From assembly GCF_048544455.1 (NCBI RefSeq), contig NC_133532.1, positions 86,073,156-86,137,155 of the forward strand: DNA of 64,000 bases, given 5' to 3'. Shown in pieces: positions 34,149-46,182 of this stretch. Made by a program: the position numbers and the translations under genes. The stretch is from Silene latifolia (Eukaryota > Streptophyta > Magnoliopsida > Caryophyllales > Caryophyllaceae). Positions within the stretch are counted from its first letter, which is position 1, and each line of letters starts with the position of its first letter. The notes under the pieces were generated by a model that was not told the DNA's origin, did not search any database, and worked only from the letters and a program-made list of their open reading frames with translations.

Positions 34149-35150
34149 CTCAACTACTCTTAGTATTCCACATATCATATGGAACCGCCACAACACGTAC
34201 TAGTGTTACAATCTCGCCATGTGATGTGTACCTACTACTATTATTTATTTTTCCACTGCTATTACGGAATGCATACGGATTTTCATGCCCTTTTTGTCAT
34301 CATATAATCATTCGTAGTTTGACTATTTTCTTATACCGCCCAAACAATTGACAAGGTCAAGAGTAAACAACTCATAAAGGTCTATCATGTGGGTTTTCAA
34401 TGGTCAATCGACTCTTAGTAGGTCGGCATAATCCAAAATCAAGGTCAAATGCGTCGTAGGTGGTCTAAAATTCCTAGAAAGGGTCAAATTCCATTTTACT
34501 CGGTCGAATTCAGCAGTTACTCGGCCGAGTCGAAGTCACTCGGTCGAGTGGGGGTATTTACAGGAGGTTTTCAGGTCTGTCTTTCGGCCTACTCAATCGA
34601 GTGGAGCTGTCACTCGGTCGAGTAGACCGCCACTCGGTCGAGTGAGAAGGGCACTCGGCCGAGTGTTACTGGGTAGTCCAAATTTTCGGCCATAAATGGC
34701 CTTCAAGTTCCCCTATGGTCGAGCATACATGCAATGGAGTCCAAACGGTGTTTACCACACCATTCAATCATATAAGGTCTACTAGTATTGGCCTTATGGC
34801 CGGCATACAATACAAGAACTAAAGTGTTCAAAGTTCTAAACGATAACAAAAAGTCCTAAAGAGTTCAAATCATAAAACCATCACTACCTGGAGGGCTTCC
34901 TCTTCTTGCCAATGCTTGACACCCATCTTGCCCACCCGGAATGACTCTTCCCCGTCTTGCTCCCTCCTTAAGCTTGCTCCTCATCCTTGTGCTCTTCCTC
35001 TTCTTCACTCACCTCCTCATCCCCCGGTGCCCTACGAACAGCCTCTTCCTATAATTTATCAAGGTTCATGGCCTTCGCCGTCGTTGATGTTCCCGCCTCA
35101 CTTCCACTCCCTTTGTAGACATTGCTAGGATAGATCCTGGTATCACCCAT
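34149..35150 (-). other. E5 region 3' of the ATHILA ORF
   Basis: Mostly non-coding. 34890-35150 holds a degraded, acidic C-terminal extension on the minus strand (SEEEEEHKDEEQA) with stops. Two CGGTCG box groups lie at 34500-34665. No complete gene. Confidence 0.5.
34500..34665. repeat. ACTCGGTCGAGT cassettes in E5 (3 + 4 boxes)
   Basis: First group at 34500, 34521 and 34540; second at 34593, 34614, 34634 and 34655 (spacing 21, 20, 21 bp). Core is CGGTCG or CGGCCG instead of CGATCG, and one box is CAATCG. Confidence 0.92.
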
Positions 35151-35355
35151 CTATGGGACACGCAAGTGTCCCACACCGAAAGGAAAGTTGATCTCCCAAT
35201 CCGATGGTTGGATACCATAGGCCTTGAAGACTCCGGAGGTGTCTCCGGGTCCGGACCAAAAGCTAGGGCGGTGGGAGGGTCGTACTCCATGATTATAGGC
35301 CACCTCGTGCATCTCTCTCAATATAAGATCGGTGTTCACTCGGTGTATGAGGTAC
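35151..35355 (-). pseudogene. E5 ATHILA ORF, C-terminal part
   Basis: Minus-strand frame LIHRVNTDLILREMHEV ... GVFKAYGIQPSDWEINF, ending at a stop at 35151. It aligns by eye with the E1 segment containing SRVFHLYGVTPDEFGQF. The E6 LTR begins at 35356. Confidence 0.75.
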
Positions 35356-36635
35356 TGTTGGAATATGTGTCCTCCGACAATAATGCGATCACAATTGTCG
35401 ATCATAATGATCACATGTTTAAATCTCATTTTAAGAATACATGTGGGATGTAATATTTTACAGTCAACTGGTCCACACATATCGGTAATGATTGGCTGAC
35501 TAGAGTTTGACATTACTGTCGTGCGACGGTGGTGATCAGTTGATCCCCTTAGGTCATACCTATAGGGAAATACTCTTAATTGATTATTTAATTAATCGTA
35601 TGCCGATACGAGTTAATTAAATTGCTTAAAATTGACGGGTGATTTTGTGAGTAAAGTTAACGTGTCTTATTGTAATTTGATTAAATGAGATACGGTCTAA
35701 GTAATCGAATTGTTTTATTACTTAGATAAAATTATTGTTTACGAAACAATTGAAATTGAAATTGAATGAATAATTTATTATAAATACAAGACGTTGTGAT
35801 TTATAATTGATAAACCGTTTTGGTACAAGTAATTACGAATTACTAGTCGATTTTGTATATGACATATTTTATGAGTATGTTGATTTTTAATATGTTAAAA
35901 ATACATTACAATTTCACATGTCAAGTAACATGTCACATATGTCACAATTGACAAATGACAAAATAAAATGGATCTTCCATTTTATATGTGCCGAAAAATT
36001 GGAGGGAGTATTAGTGGATAAATTGTGTTGATTATTTTAATAAGAGAAAACACAATGATTAAGCCTAATGACTAGCCATGCATGCCTAGTCTTGTCTTGA
36101 GAAGAACACAAGACCATGCATTGGCCTCTCCTTCCCCCTCCAACCGGTTTTCTACATAGAAAAGACAAGGGCTTTTCTTTGATTATTCACATATTCACTA
36201 CCTAATTTTTCTAGTGTAAGAAAATTAATTCTCTCTACTATTTGTGAAAATCTTAGAGAAATAAAACCACAAAAATTACTCCCTCTTGGACTGATTTATT
36301 CAAGAGCAATTACAAATTATTTTGTGTCAAATTTTAAGTAAGACTAATATTGTTACTAGATCATAATAATATTGGTTATTAAGGGTATTCCTTGGGTATT
36401 CACTTTTGGGAGGGATTCTAATTTGGATCCTTTGTTCATCCATTGTTGGAAAGCTCAAGAACTAACAAATAGGAGAATTTGTTGGTGCCCAAAACCGAAA
36501 TCCATAAGCTTGTATAATGATTTCTTCTCTTATCTTATTTATGTTTGCATGCATAAGATCTAATATTTATTTTATGACTAAATAAATCTTTTCATATATG
36601 AATATGCAAATTAATGAGATTAATAATTTCTAACA
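35356..36635 (+). repeat. E6 5' LTR
   Basis: 1280 bp; nearly identical to 60473-61752. No gene inside; the short open frame at 36372-36563 is repeated in the other LTR. Confidence 0.95.
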
Positions 36636-36637
36636 AG

Positions 36638-36651
36638 CGGTATCATGAGCC
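36638..36651 (+). promoter_or_regulatory. E6 primer-binding site
   Basis: CGGTATCATGAGCC two bases after the LTR; resembles the methionine-tRNA type site (GGTATCA) but differs downstream. The exact tRNA is uncertain. Confidence 0.6.
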
Positions 36652-39600
36652 TTAGGTTGTTTGCATGCAAATCGGTTTATAGTTTTTCCGAGTTATATGA
36701 TTAACATACAAAACAAATTAATTTGGATTTATGAAGATAAACCTTAAAAATAACTTTTCATGTTAAAAGTTTCTGGTCCTAAGTGATTTTTAGAACATTT
36801 TGGTTTATTTATGGATTTTATTGTTCATTTTATATAATATTGGCATTAAAATGTGATTTTTATGATAAAAATGTCATTTTTGGACGAAAATAGCTAAATT
36901 TCGAATTTTTCAGTGGTTTTTGGATTTGTTTTCACATATATTATCTACTGATGGCCTGTAAATTTTCATGATAAAATGAGTTATTTTGTTCGAAATATGG
37001 ATTTTTCAAGTTAAAATCGTATTTAAATGGGTAAATAAGTTAATATGAGTTATATTTCGAATCTGGTCATGGAAATTTAGTATGTTGTCACATGAAATTT
37101 TACAAGATGTGGGTAAAATATTTGGCTATAATGAAGTCTTTATGCATGATTTATGAATTTTTCATGAAAAATCACATAAATAGTGACTATAATTAGTAAT
37201 AATGCTAAAATCATACTTCATGACTAAGGAAAAACGTCACATGTTGCATTTTATCATATATTTCAGATCTAAAAGTTAAAAGTTGATGAAAATATTTTCA
37301 CATATTTTTTATGGTCATATTTGTTAAAACCGATAAACCGCAACAATGTTTTTCTCGATAAATTTTCGAAATTTTTAACCTAAGTTTTGAACATTATGAG
37401 TGTCATGGTATTTTTCCAGAATGTTCATGAGTTTAAATTTCAAATTTCGAAATTATTTGAAATTTTTATAATTTAATTTGAAGTTTATAGCATAATTTTG
37501 TATTTTTAGGTCCATTTATGAACAATATTAAGAAATCAAGTTTAATTATTGTCAAAATGTTAGTGGAGACTAATTTTGAGTCCTAAGATGGTTAGGGTAA
37601 TTAACTTGTACATAAATATGAATTTATGTAATTATTGTGATTTTAATAAGTTAAATCACGCAAATCCGTAAAAACCGATTAATATACGATATTGGCTCTT
37701 AAAAGGCGATTTAGCATAAAATCGAGCATGTTCATACATATCATAATGCTGCATTTTACTTATGATTGTCATATTTTAATTTTATGTAATTTTTGAATTA
37801 TGTAATTTTACTTAGTATGGCCTTAGTTTTAATTGGTATTACCCGAAATGTATGGGAATATCGATTCGGTTGTAATTATTGTGATCTCGTATCACCGTTT
37901 TGTAATTTAATAGATTTATTTTTATTTTAATTACAAATGTATAATAGGAAATTATGTAATTCATTATGTAATTTAATTATTCCGGAGTTCCTTGAAGACG
38001 GTGTCATTCGAGAAGGCGATCCATCAAAGAAAGTGTTGCCTTGAAATGCGTGCCAAGACCGAAGTTCAAGGGACCAAAGGAGTTGGTTTCCGAATTTGTA
38101 ATAGTCTATTAGATTTACTATTTTAGGAAGGTCATACTAGGATTTTATCTTTTTGCTTTGCATTTTATTTATATGTTGCATGCATCGCTAAATCGCCATA
38201 ACTAAACATGCATTTTAAATCAAGTTTATCGACCGTGTCAATTACAATTATCGTAGTTCACCGCTTTAGTTCACTTAAAACGTGATAGATAATAAATTGA
38301 CATGACCTCTTGCTAAAATAAACAATTGAGACTTAGCCTTACCAAAAAGTAGAAACCATGAAAACCTATTTCATGAGGGAGTGCGCTCGGCCACACCGGG
38401 GTACAAACCTTGTTACGTAGGAGAAGTGGGTGATAAATGTCTATCCACCGAATTCATATTGATAAGGGATGAATCGGCCACACCGTGCCCAAGTTAATAT
38501 GAATTTGGATCATGGACACATTTATTCGAAATTTGGGTTGAACTCAACAAAAGTATTCTCGACCATAGCCGGATGTGTTTTGGGCTAAAGATAAATATTA
38601 ATGTAATTTTATCGACCAAGAGTTCTAAAAGTAGAATCGATTAAAGAGTTAATCCACCGAGTTATATTGATAAGGGATAAATCGGCCCTACCGTGTCCAA
38701 GTTAATATGAATTTGGATCTTGGAATCATTTATTATAGTTGAGTAGAGGTCACTATATAAATGCTCATATCTTGTTAAATTATTTACAAGTATTATTATA
38801 ACGATGAATGTTTTGTTTTCATTATTCCGTTATCATATTGTTCTAATTCTATACCTCAAATTATATACGATATCATTTCGATTTCAATTCAAATCTCCAT
38901 TAAAACATCGTAACGAAAGACAAAATTTAAATTTTCTTCTAAAAACCTCGTATTATCCATTGAAAGAATCTCTTGTGAAGAGTATAGATAAAAGTTATTC
39001 GTGATCAAAAGGGTTTTTGATTCTTGACTAACATATCTACTTACAATAAATTGCTTCTCATATGCTTAATTGAGTTAAGTACTTTGAAACGTTAAATCAT
39101 TTTGGTGACTAGATTTGTTAGAAATCGTAATTGACCAAAATACCGCAACCACTTCAATGAAAGTTTTAAGACTAAAACGAACGAATGAAGAGTAGTCTTC
39201 ATGATTTTCATTTTTGCTTCTCTTAGCAAAGACTCATTGAAATGAGTGGGAGCATTCTCTTAAACCGTTAAGAAAAGGGTGAGGTTTAAAGAAGTAAAAT
39301 TAGAATGGAATTGATACAAGGTAATGTTAAAGGTAAAGTTATTGAGAATAACGATACTAAACCTATCAATCCCGACCGATAAAGTTTCCATTGTCTTAAT
39401 GGTTGGACGCTAGAAAGGAAACTACCCCCAATTATTGAAGAATCAGCAAGTTAGTTGTGGGACATCTAATGGGACCTTCTTCTTTAAATGTTTATTTGAT
39501 TAACATTAATTTTGCTAGTACTACTTCGTCAATATTAGAAACCAGTGGAGGTTTTCATCATTGTATTCGATACATAAGATGATTATAATATGACGACTAG

Positions 39601-40225
39601 CATCAAATAATTTTGAGAGATAGAGTCATTGTGTAATCATCTAGTTTAGGGTTTATAGTTGTACTTAATTATGACTATTAAGTGCATAAACTCTAAATAA
39701 GAATATAAACTTGTTAAGATACAAAAGAGGTTTAACTTTTATGACCCTATACACCACGATTTGATGTATGGCTAGCCCATTATCAAGGTGAATATATTCT
39801 AAACTAAACTAGAATGATACATCATGTAGATGATATAAGACTCAAATTGGTAACCAAAGATTAAACCTTAAATTCTGGAATGATGAACGCAAAGAGTTAT
39901 CGAGTACTCTTGGAACCATTAGATTGTTAATCTTATGGTATATGCGTATCTTGTATTCAAAGCAAGATGTCTCGTGCCTTTTGGTTGAAAAGGAGATCGA
40001 GGTTGTAAATCATTGATCCAAAATAGGTTGATCATTTTGTTTTACCAACGATTTAAGTTGACGCTAATGTGTTCACTTAATAAGGTAAATAGAGAAATCT
40101 TTGAAGAAGTTCAAAGAGTTTAAAGAATCACGATTTAGTCGTGATGTGATTATCAAAGTGAAGACTTTGATATAAGCCAAATGAAATGTGATATAGTATC
40201 ACAAGTTAATCTCTCTTAACACACA
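36652..40225 (+). other. E6 leader and gag-side region, decayed
   Basis: AT-rich, stops in every frame, no gag or protease motif recognised. A segment containing TTGATAAGGGAT.AATCGGCC and GTTAATATGAATTTGGATC occurs twice, at about 38445-38515 and 38654-38725. Confidence 0.5.
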
Positions 40226-40329
40226 TTATGGGATAATGTGTGGTTGGATAAAGAAATCAAACGCTATTCGATATGGTTTGGAATTCAATCAAGTTACTTT
40301 GAGTTACTTGATCCTTTTGGGGATTTTAT

Positions 40330-40626
40330 CATTTTGTCTAAATTATTTTTCCACTAAATCTAAAACGAATCATATGAGATATGAAATGGTAGGGTACCAT
40401 GCTTGTAAGTTTTCACAAGAAACAAATGCTCATTTTTCCTTACTATAATCACGAGTACAACGAGTTTGTGGCTCTTGAAGCTGTCTTTCTAGAATACAAG
40501 TTTATTTCTAGAAGACAGAGTGGGAGAAATAATTCAAGAGCCACAAAGAATGTTATGTCGCAAGAAACTGGTCTTTCTTGGCTACATGAGACGTTTTGTG
40601 TAAGACGTTGTTTCTTCAAAACCTAG
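40330..40626 (+). pseudogene. E6 pol remnant: end of copia integrase core and linker
   Basis: Readable pieces EYNEFVALEAVFLEYKFI and SRRQSGRNNSRAT match the pattern at the end of the Ty1-copia integrase region (a Phe-Val-Ala..Ala.Phe-Leu-Glu block followed by a basic Ser-Gly-Arg segment). Frames are interrupted. The E7 insertion at 40775 separates this from the RT remnant at 58740. Confidence 0.55.
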
Positions 40627-40774
40627 GAGGTTAAAGTCATCACTTGTTTAAGATGATGAATTAGTGTTACTTTTAGAAAGTAAAGAGCTTGCAACTTACA
40701 AAGAAATTGTTTGATTCAAGTTGATTACTTCTGGAAAGTAATGAACATATAACTTACATGAGAGTGTTTAAGTC
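40627..40774 (+). other. E6 sequence up to E7 insertion, with target duplication
   Basis: Decayed copia pol. The last five bases AAGTC (40770-40774) are the E7 target duplication. Confidence 0.8.
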
Positions 40775-43700
40775 TGTGGACAAGGCCCTCGGGAACTGCG
40801 TCCGAGGGATCCACACCTGACATAATCGACTCGAGGTTCTTTCGAATCGAATTAAGACCAATTAGAGTCGCCACCAAGTTTTTTGGGAACTTGGAACCGT
40901 TCAAGTCAACTTTACACCTTTCATCGAAAAGCATAAAGCCAATCGACTACGAGTGATTAAAGATAAAGACTTGTACCCTATATCACTCGATTAGAATGAC
41001 TCTCGTAATCCAATGGTATTTAGACGGATCCACAAACCATAGATCTTGAGTAAGGGGTGAGGGTACGTGTTGGGAAGCCCATAAGGACACCCAACCCCGC
41101 CCGTCGATAACGGCCTCTACTAAGTCAAGTGTCGGATTTCAAACAAGGTCATAGCTACTGCGATGTATGTAATGCAAACGTTGTTTTAACCCTATCATGT
41201 GACAACAATTTCTATGTCGTTTTAGATGCAACTAAACTAACTTTGTCAAAGTTGTAATTTAGCATGTGGGTTGATTAATCTAAACAACATACAAACAAAG
41301 CAAACAAGGCTTAAGGGGGAATGGGGGAGCCGTTGGGATCTACCTATTACAAACCGGGCATTTCATGCCGACACAACGATAAATAAATTACAACTCGATC
41401 TAATTACAATTGCTACATACGACTCAAAACACGACACAAAACACACGGCCATTGGGCCTCGAAAACCGTGCACATGAGGGTGGCCCACGGCTCACATGAC
41501 CCACGGTCCTTGGGTCATCCTCGTATTGCGTGCTCGCGCTTAATCTCATCGAATTAGACATAGGGCTACGCACCAAAGCATGCATTAGCATAAACCGGGC
41601 CATGTTGCTTTAGACAACACGCGGTTTACTACGCTTCTACAAGCATTGGGAACAACCGTCTAACCAAACAAGACCAAGGTTTTTGAAGAGGTTTTGACTC
41701 AAAAGAAGTAAAACAAAATTGAAAGATTACAACTCGATAAACCAACGGTAAATTACAAACAACAAAACAACATAGAACAAACGATAAACAAGGAACGGAA
41801 AACAGAATGAGAAGGGTAAGATACACGGCCAAACACGGCCCAACCAACGGCCAAGACAAAGTTAACCTAGTTCCTAAGTTAGATTCATTGGTTAGATCGA
41901 ATGATTGCGAAAAGGGATAAGAAACAAGTTAGAAAACGAGTTAAAAACGATGTTGATTGATTGTCGCACGAGGGTGCATTCTACACGGCCTAAAGGGTCT
42001 ATTTAGGTCAAATTCGCTAATTAATTTAACTCATCGAGTGTCAATAAGAAGGTGCTAATCACGCACTCTTATACTAGCGAGAAATTAGGTGAAAGAGATA
42101 GATGCATTCAATTATTTACAGAAATCGTCGATTGATTTTATAACTTACGTCGAAGCCACCTAAAGTGTCTAATTAGATTATTGAATTGATTTAAAGTCAT
42201 CTAATTACGTCATAGGTTAACAATCAGAAGTTAAACTAACATGCAACGGGTCCTAAGGTCCATCGATTTGGCCGAAACAGTAAGAGGGTCGAAAACGAAG
42301 ATCGAAGTTAGATAATTGTTTTATTTATGCCCTACTTTGAACACGAGGATATGTAAATGAGACGGGGGTGTACGACCGACAGATGTAGCGGTTTCTTTTC
42401 CCATCTCAAGTCAACGCGGGTGTTCATAGTGGTACTTTAACTCATACTCGGACTAACTAGTTTCATCTTTAATTTAAAACAATCGATAAACAAGCGAAAA
42501 AACAAACAAAAAAAGACAATAAAAAAGGCATAAAAAAAAACGAAATAAAAAGAGAAAAGAAGGGGATTTGATGCACCCTCAACCTACATGTATCGTTGAC
42601 ACCGTCTTGGGTCGTAATCGATGGTAGATTTTATCTCGAGAGGCCGTCGTCGACGAAGTAACAAAGCAACACGCGTTTTGGAAAGTTTCTGGACAGCAGT
42701 TTTAAAACAGTGATATCTCCCTCGTTTCACGACGAAAATTCGATCCGAAAGATGTTTTGGAAACTAGAAAGAGAGGAGAACAAGGATCTTAAAGCAACCC
42801 CTGCTCGTTTTGGGTTATTGGGCACGAAAAACGAGCACAAACAGAACTGGACAGACAAGAGTAAACCGCGAAAACAGAGTGTTATTTCACTCTGTTTTTC
42901 GAGGGATCTCGTGTGCTCTCAAGGTCAATTCGGCTCGTAAATCTTTGTCTAATGTGTAGATGGATGTTATGTGGTTAATTAGGAACAAGAAACTCGAATT
43001 TTTATGGTGATTTGACGGAGGAACGAAAGGGTTTTCGAAGGAGACACACAAACAGTTTCAGTTTGTGTGTCGGTTTTGTTTAGGGTTTTTGGAGGATGTT
43101 TAGGGTTTGTTTCTGAGGTTTAAAGCTTCTATGTGATGGTTGGATGTATGGAGAACTTAGAGGAATGAATGTATGGTGAAGGGGTGGTATTTATAAGGGT
43201 TTAAAATAGGGTAAAAGGGAGGAGGAAGCAGTCGGGCTCAATCCCGTATGGCTGCTGTCCATCGATTTTTGTGAGGGTTTGAGGAGAGTTTTCTTGGTGA
43301 TTAAGCTAGGATAATATGGGTAGGATACTAGGGTATGGGTTAGGGTTAATGGGTACGGGTCTTGGTAGTGTTTGGAGCGGGTTTGGGCTCGCGAATTGAG
43401 CTGCAAAACAGGGCAGGGGTTCGGTTTTATGCGGGCTGCTTGTGGCCTGTTTGGGACGAGGATTTGGGCTGCTTGTGAGGGGGTTCGAACATGGGTTGAT
43501 GGGTATTGGTATAGGTGGGTTAGTGTACTCGAGATTCGTGCCAATTCGCAAAGGAAACGGGCTTAAAAACCGAGCTAAAATCGAGCTCAAAACACACGGT
43601 TAAAAACGAGTTCCTCGCTTTTAAAAAAACGATTTTTCAAATCAATTAACCCATTAAAATAAATGACTTTTCAAATCAAAAATACTCATAAAATGATTTT

Positions 43701-44017
43701 TCAAATCAAATATTTATTTTATTTTCAATAAAATAAACTTGGAAAAATAAATTCAAAATAAGATAAATTAAATTGAAATTACTTTAAAAAACAAACTTTA
43801 ATTTAAATATCATTTAAATTAATAAAATGAACTCACTAAAAAAACATTAATTTAAATATCATTTAAATTAATAAATTACTTCATCGACGACGCCCATTCT
43901 ACCTCGTAAAACGAGCCCAAATAATGACAATGACAACTAAAGAATACATGTGTCCTATCATCATCGGGTGTTTGTCGGGTTCTCTATAAATTCCAATATC
44001 GACGGATACGGGTATCT
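40775..44017 (-). repeat. E7 3' LTR (left copy)
   Basis: Matches 55189-58431 end to end with roughly a dozen substitutions and a few small indels (for example near 42540, 42875 and 43410). On the minus strand this copy starts CAGAGATACCCG where the other copy has TGTAGATACCCG, so the terminal TG is lost. Confidence 0.92.
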
Positions 44018-44034
44018 CTGAGCCCCCACTTTGA
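44018..44034 (-). promoter_or_regulatory. E7 polypurine tract
   Basis: Minus strand AAAGTGGGGGCTCAG immediately before the 3' LTR. Two further TGGGGGCTC copies occur at about c44572-44585 and c44613-44624. Confidence 0.8.
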
Positions 44035-44268
44035 CCGAGGCTTGGACAAGGCGAAAGTCAAAGTATACCCCAGGTCCCTCTCGACCTGAGGATTCTTCGG
44101 GTCGTTTATAGTCCATTAGACTTGCGTATATAAGCTCGCCAGCCATAAGAAGAGATCATACCTGAAACTTCGTCGGGGATTGACTCTTTCTTCTGTTGCG
44201 TCGAAATATCATCGTTGGTCATCGACCCATAAATTGCATAAATGGTGGGTTGAGCCTTATCCTCAGGC

Positions 44269-44313
44269 GCCTACGTATCCGTTTATGACGGAATCAAACC
44301 CGCGTCGTAGTTC
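44269..44313 (+). repeat. Conserved 45-bp hairpin-forming element, copy 1
   Basis: GCCTACGTATCC .. GAATCAAACC .. CGTAGTTC; CTACG at one side pairs with CGTAG at the other. A second copy in the same orientation lies at 47314-47358 on the far side of the antisense ORF. Confidence 0.85.
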
Positions 44314-44318
44314 GGCAG

Positions 44319-44430
44319 CTGCTGACTCATGCCCAAAGTTTATCATCTGCTGGCGTATGTCCAAAATTCATCATCTGCTGACATTGGCCCAAAATTTATC
44401 ATCTGCTGGCGCTTGTCCGAATGGGACGGG
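44319..44430. repeat. 28-bp tandem repeat, four units, in E7 3' region
   Basis: CTGCTG.C....G.CC.AA....ATCAT units start at 44319, 44347, 44375 and 44403, exact 28-bp period with alternating CTGCTGAC/CTGCTGGC starts. Confidence 0.93.
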
Positions 44431-44552
44431 ACTTTCCGAGGAGGTTGCCGCCGCTTTCATCATTTGCTTTCAGCTACGGAATTCTTCCATTTCATACTCT
44501 TGTATTGAATTGAATTCTTGGTGGATGTCATCCCTTTCACCTTGATAATGGT

Positions 44553-44620
44553 CTCTGAAGCCAACGGCTTCAGAGCCCCCAGTTTGCAATGGCTCTAAAG
44601 TCGAAGACTTTAGAGCCCCC
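44553..44620. repeat. Two perfect hairpins each followed by a GAGCCCCCAGTT motif
   Basis: CTCTGAAGCC-AAC-GGCTTCAGAG (44553-44575) and GGCTCTAAAGTC-GAA-GACTTTAGAGCC (44591-44617), 10- and 12-bp arms with 3-nt loops. On the minus strand each is preceded by AACTGGGGGCTC, resembling the polypurine tract. Confidence 0.92.
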
Positions 44621-44724
44621 AGTTGAAGCATATCCTGCTACACTTGAAACACAAAAACGCACGTGCAATAATCATCACATAAGCACATTTGGATCATCGA
44701 TCTTGAAATTGGATCATTTGAAAT

Positions 44725-44912
44725 ACTGGGTCATCGACCCGAAAATTGAATTTGATAATTTTGAATAATTGGGCCATCGACCCGAAAATCGGATTCGAAA
44801 ATTTTGAATGATTGGGTCATCGACCCGAAAATTGAATTTGAAAGACTGGGTCATCGACCCAAATTTTGAATTTTGAAATGAATCACTTGGATGCTGGGTC
44901 GTTGACCCAAAA
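44725..44912. repeat. Array of GGGTCATCGACCC near-palindromes
   Basis: Copies begin at 44728, 44771 (GGGCCATCGACCC), 44814, 44848 and 44895 (GGGTCGTTGACCC); period 43, 43, 34 and 47 bp, separated by A/T-rich GAAAATTGAATTT spacers. Confidence 0.92.
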
Positions 44913-45279
44913 AGTTTTTGAAATTTTGGAATTTTGAATTTTGAAATTGAACCTTGATGGGTGAGCATAAAATGCGACTCAGACATTCTATACGACCGAT
45001 AAACAACGTGGGCGTAGCCCGCTACCGCAAAACAAAAAGGAAAATAAAACCGTAAGTGTGCACGGGCTTTAATTCAACTATGGACTCGTCGAGGGTAAAA
45101 ATGTAAATCGGCCGTTCCGGCGCTCCTCAAAACGCGATAGATGTGCGAAAACCCGATGCATCGCCAAAGACCGGTGTGGACTGGGGCGGGCCTAAGAGGC
45201 GCGCGACCCAAGGCCCACACGGCTCAAAAAACGGTACCCTAGGGGTGTCCTCCTAGGTGTTTCCTTCCCTTATACTTTC

Positions 45280-45289
45280 TATATATAAG
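45280..45289 (+). promoter_or_regulatory. TATA box for the antisense ORF of E7
   Basis: CTATATATAA in TACTTTCTATATATAAGG, 67 bp before the ATG at 45356, on the strand opposite to gag-pol. Confidence 0.65.
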
Positions 45290-45355
45290 GAAGAGCTGTA
45301 CTGCCAAATTTATTCTGCCTTTTCCCCCAAACTGGTGCAAATAACATAAATCATT

Positions 45356-46133
45356 ATGGATAATCTAGTTAGTGCTATGCGAGCATGGGAGACCGACTTT
45401 ACTAGCGCAGAGAGACAAGAATTAAAGACCGTTCACTTGGCGCAATTACTTCCCTTACGCCGCATCCCCTTCAACTGCGCTGTTGGAGCACCGCCTTAGC
45501 TATTGGGATCCTCCGAACCATGTCTTTGCTTTTCCCGAGGGGGAGATCCGCCCTTTACCCGAAGAGTTTTACGCCCTTGGAGGATGGGATGCCGAGGCAG
45601 TCACGGCTATACCTAAATTTCATTCGGGTGGCGTGGAACCTATCTAGACGCCTTGGCCTTTCCAGGACGGAGTCTGAGGGAGTAGTGACTGGTGACGAAG
45701 TCAACCTTTTTGCTATTCATAGGAGATTTTGTATCTTGCGGAGCAAGATTGGCCACAAAGATATCGCGCAGGGCCTTTGGATTGATCATGTTACACCTTT
45801 ATGTCTTCGAAGGTAGGATGAATAAGACAACTTGTGTAGGACAAGCGAAGCTTTTGTCCATTGTGTCTCAGATGGAGACGGGACATAACCCTTCCCGGAT
45901 TATTCTCGCCAAACCCTTCGAGGATTAGATGCTAAGAAAATTAACCCTGGTGCCGATTGGTCGGGATGCTCCCGTCTATTGCAGGTGATAAGATCTATTC
46001 TCCTGATTCCGCATCCTTAATTGATTTTCTTTTTTTACCACAATTCTTGTGTTATTGCCACGATTTTGTCACGATTTTGCTGCATTCTGCCACGATTTTG
46101 CTGTATTCTGCCACGATTCTTGTCACAAATCCG

Positions 46134-46182
<49 letters not shown>

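Larger units (their letters stand above)
44035..45279 (-). other. E7 3' untranslated region with tandem repeats and hairpins
   Basis: Non-coding for pol. It contains the conserved 45-bp element (44269-44313), a 28-bp tandem repeat, two perfect hairpins and a palindrome array, listed separately. The 44030-44265 and 44930-45270 parts show no gene. Confidence 0.6.

Noticed and set aside
34916-35453. Plus-strand open frames of 70 and 95 residues
   Set aside because: Shadows of the minus-strand E5 ATHILA ORF and its junction with the E6 LTR.
43075-43115. Interstitial telomere (TTTAGGG)n
   Set aside because: Only two separated TTTAGGG copies, present identically in both E7 LTRs; chance within the LTR.
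43191-43590. Pro/Ser-rich open frames in the E7 LTR
   Set aside because: Not conserved in frame between the two LTR copies (small indels near 43410 and 57820); LTR sequence.
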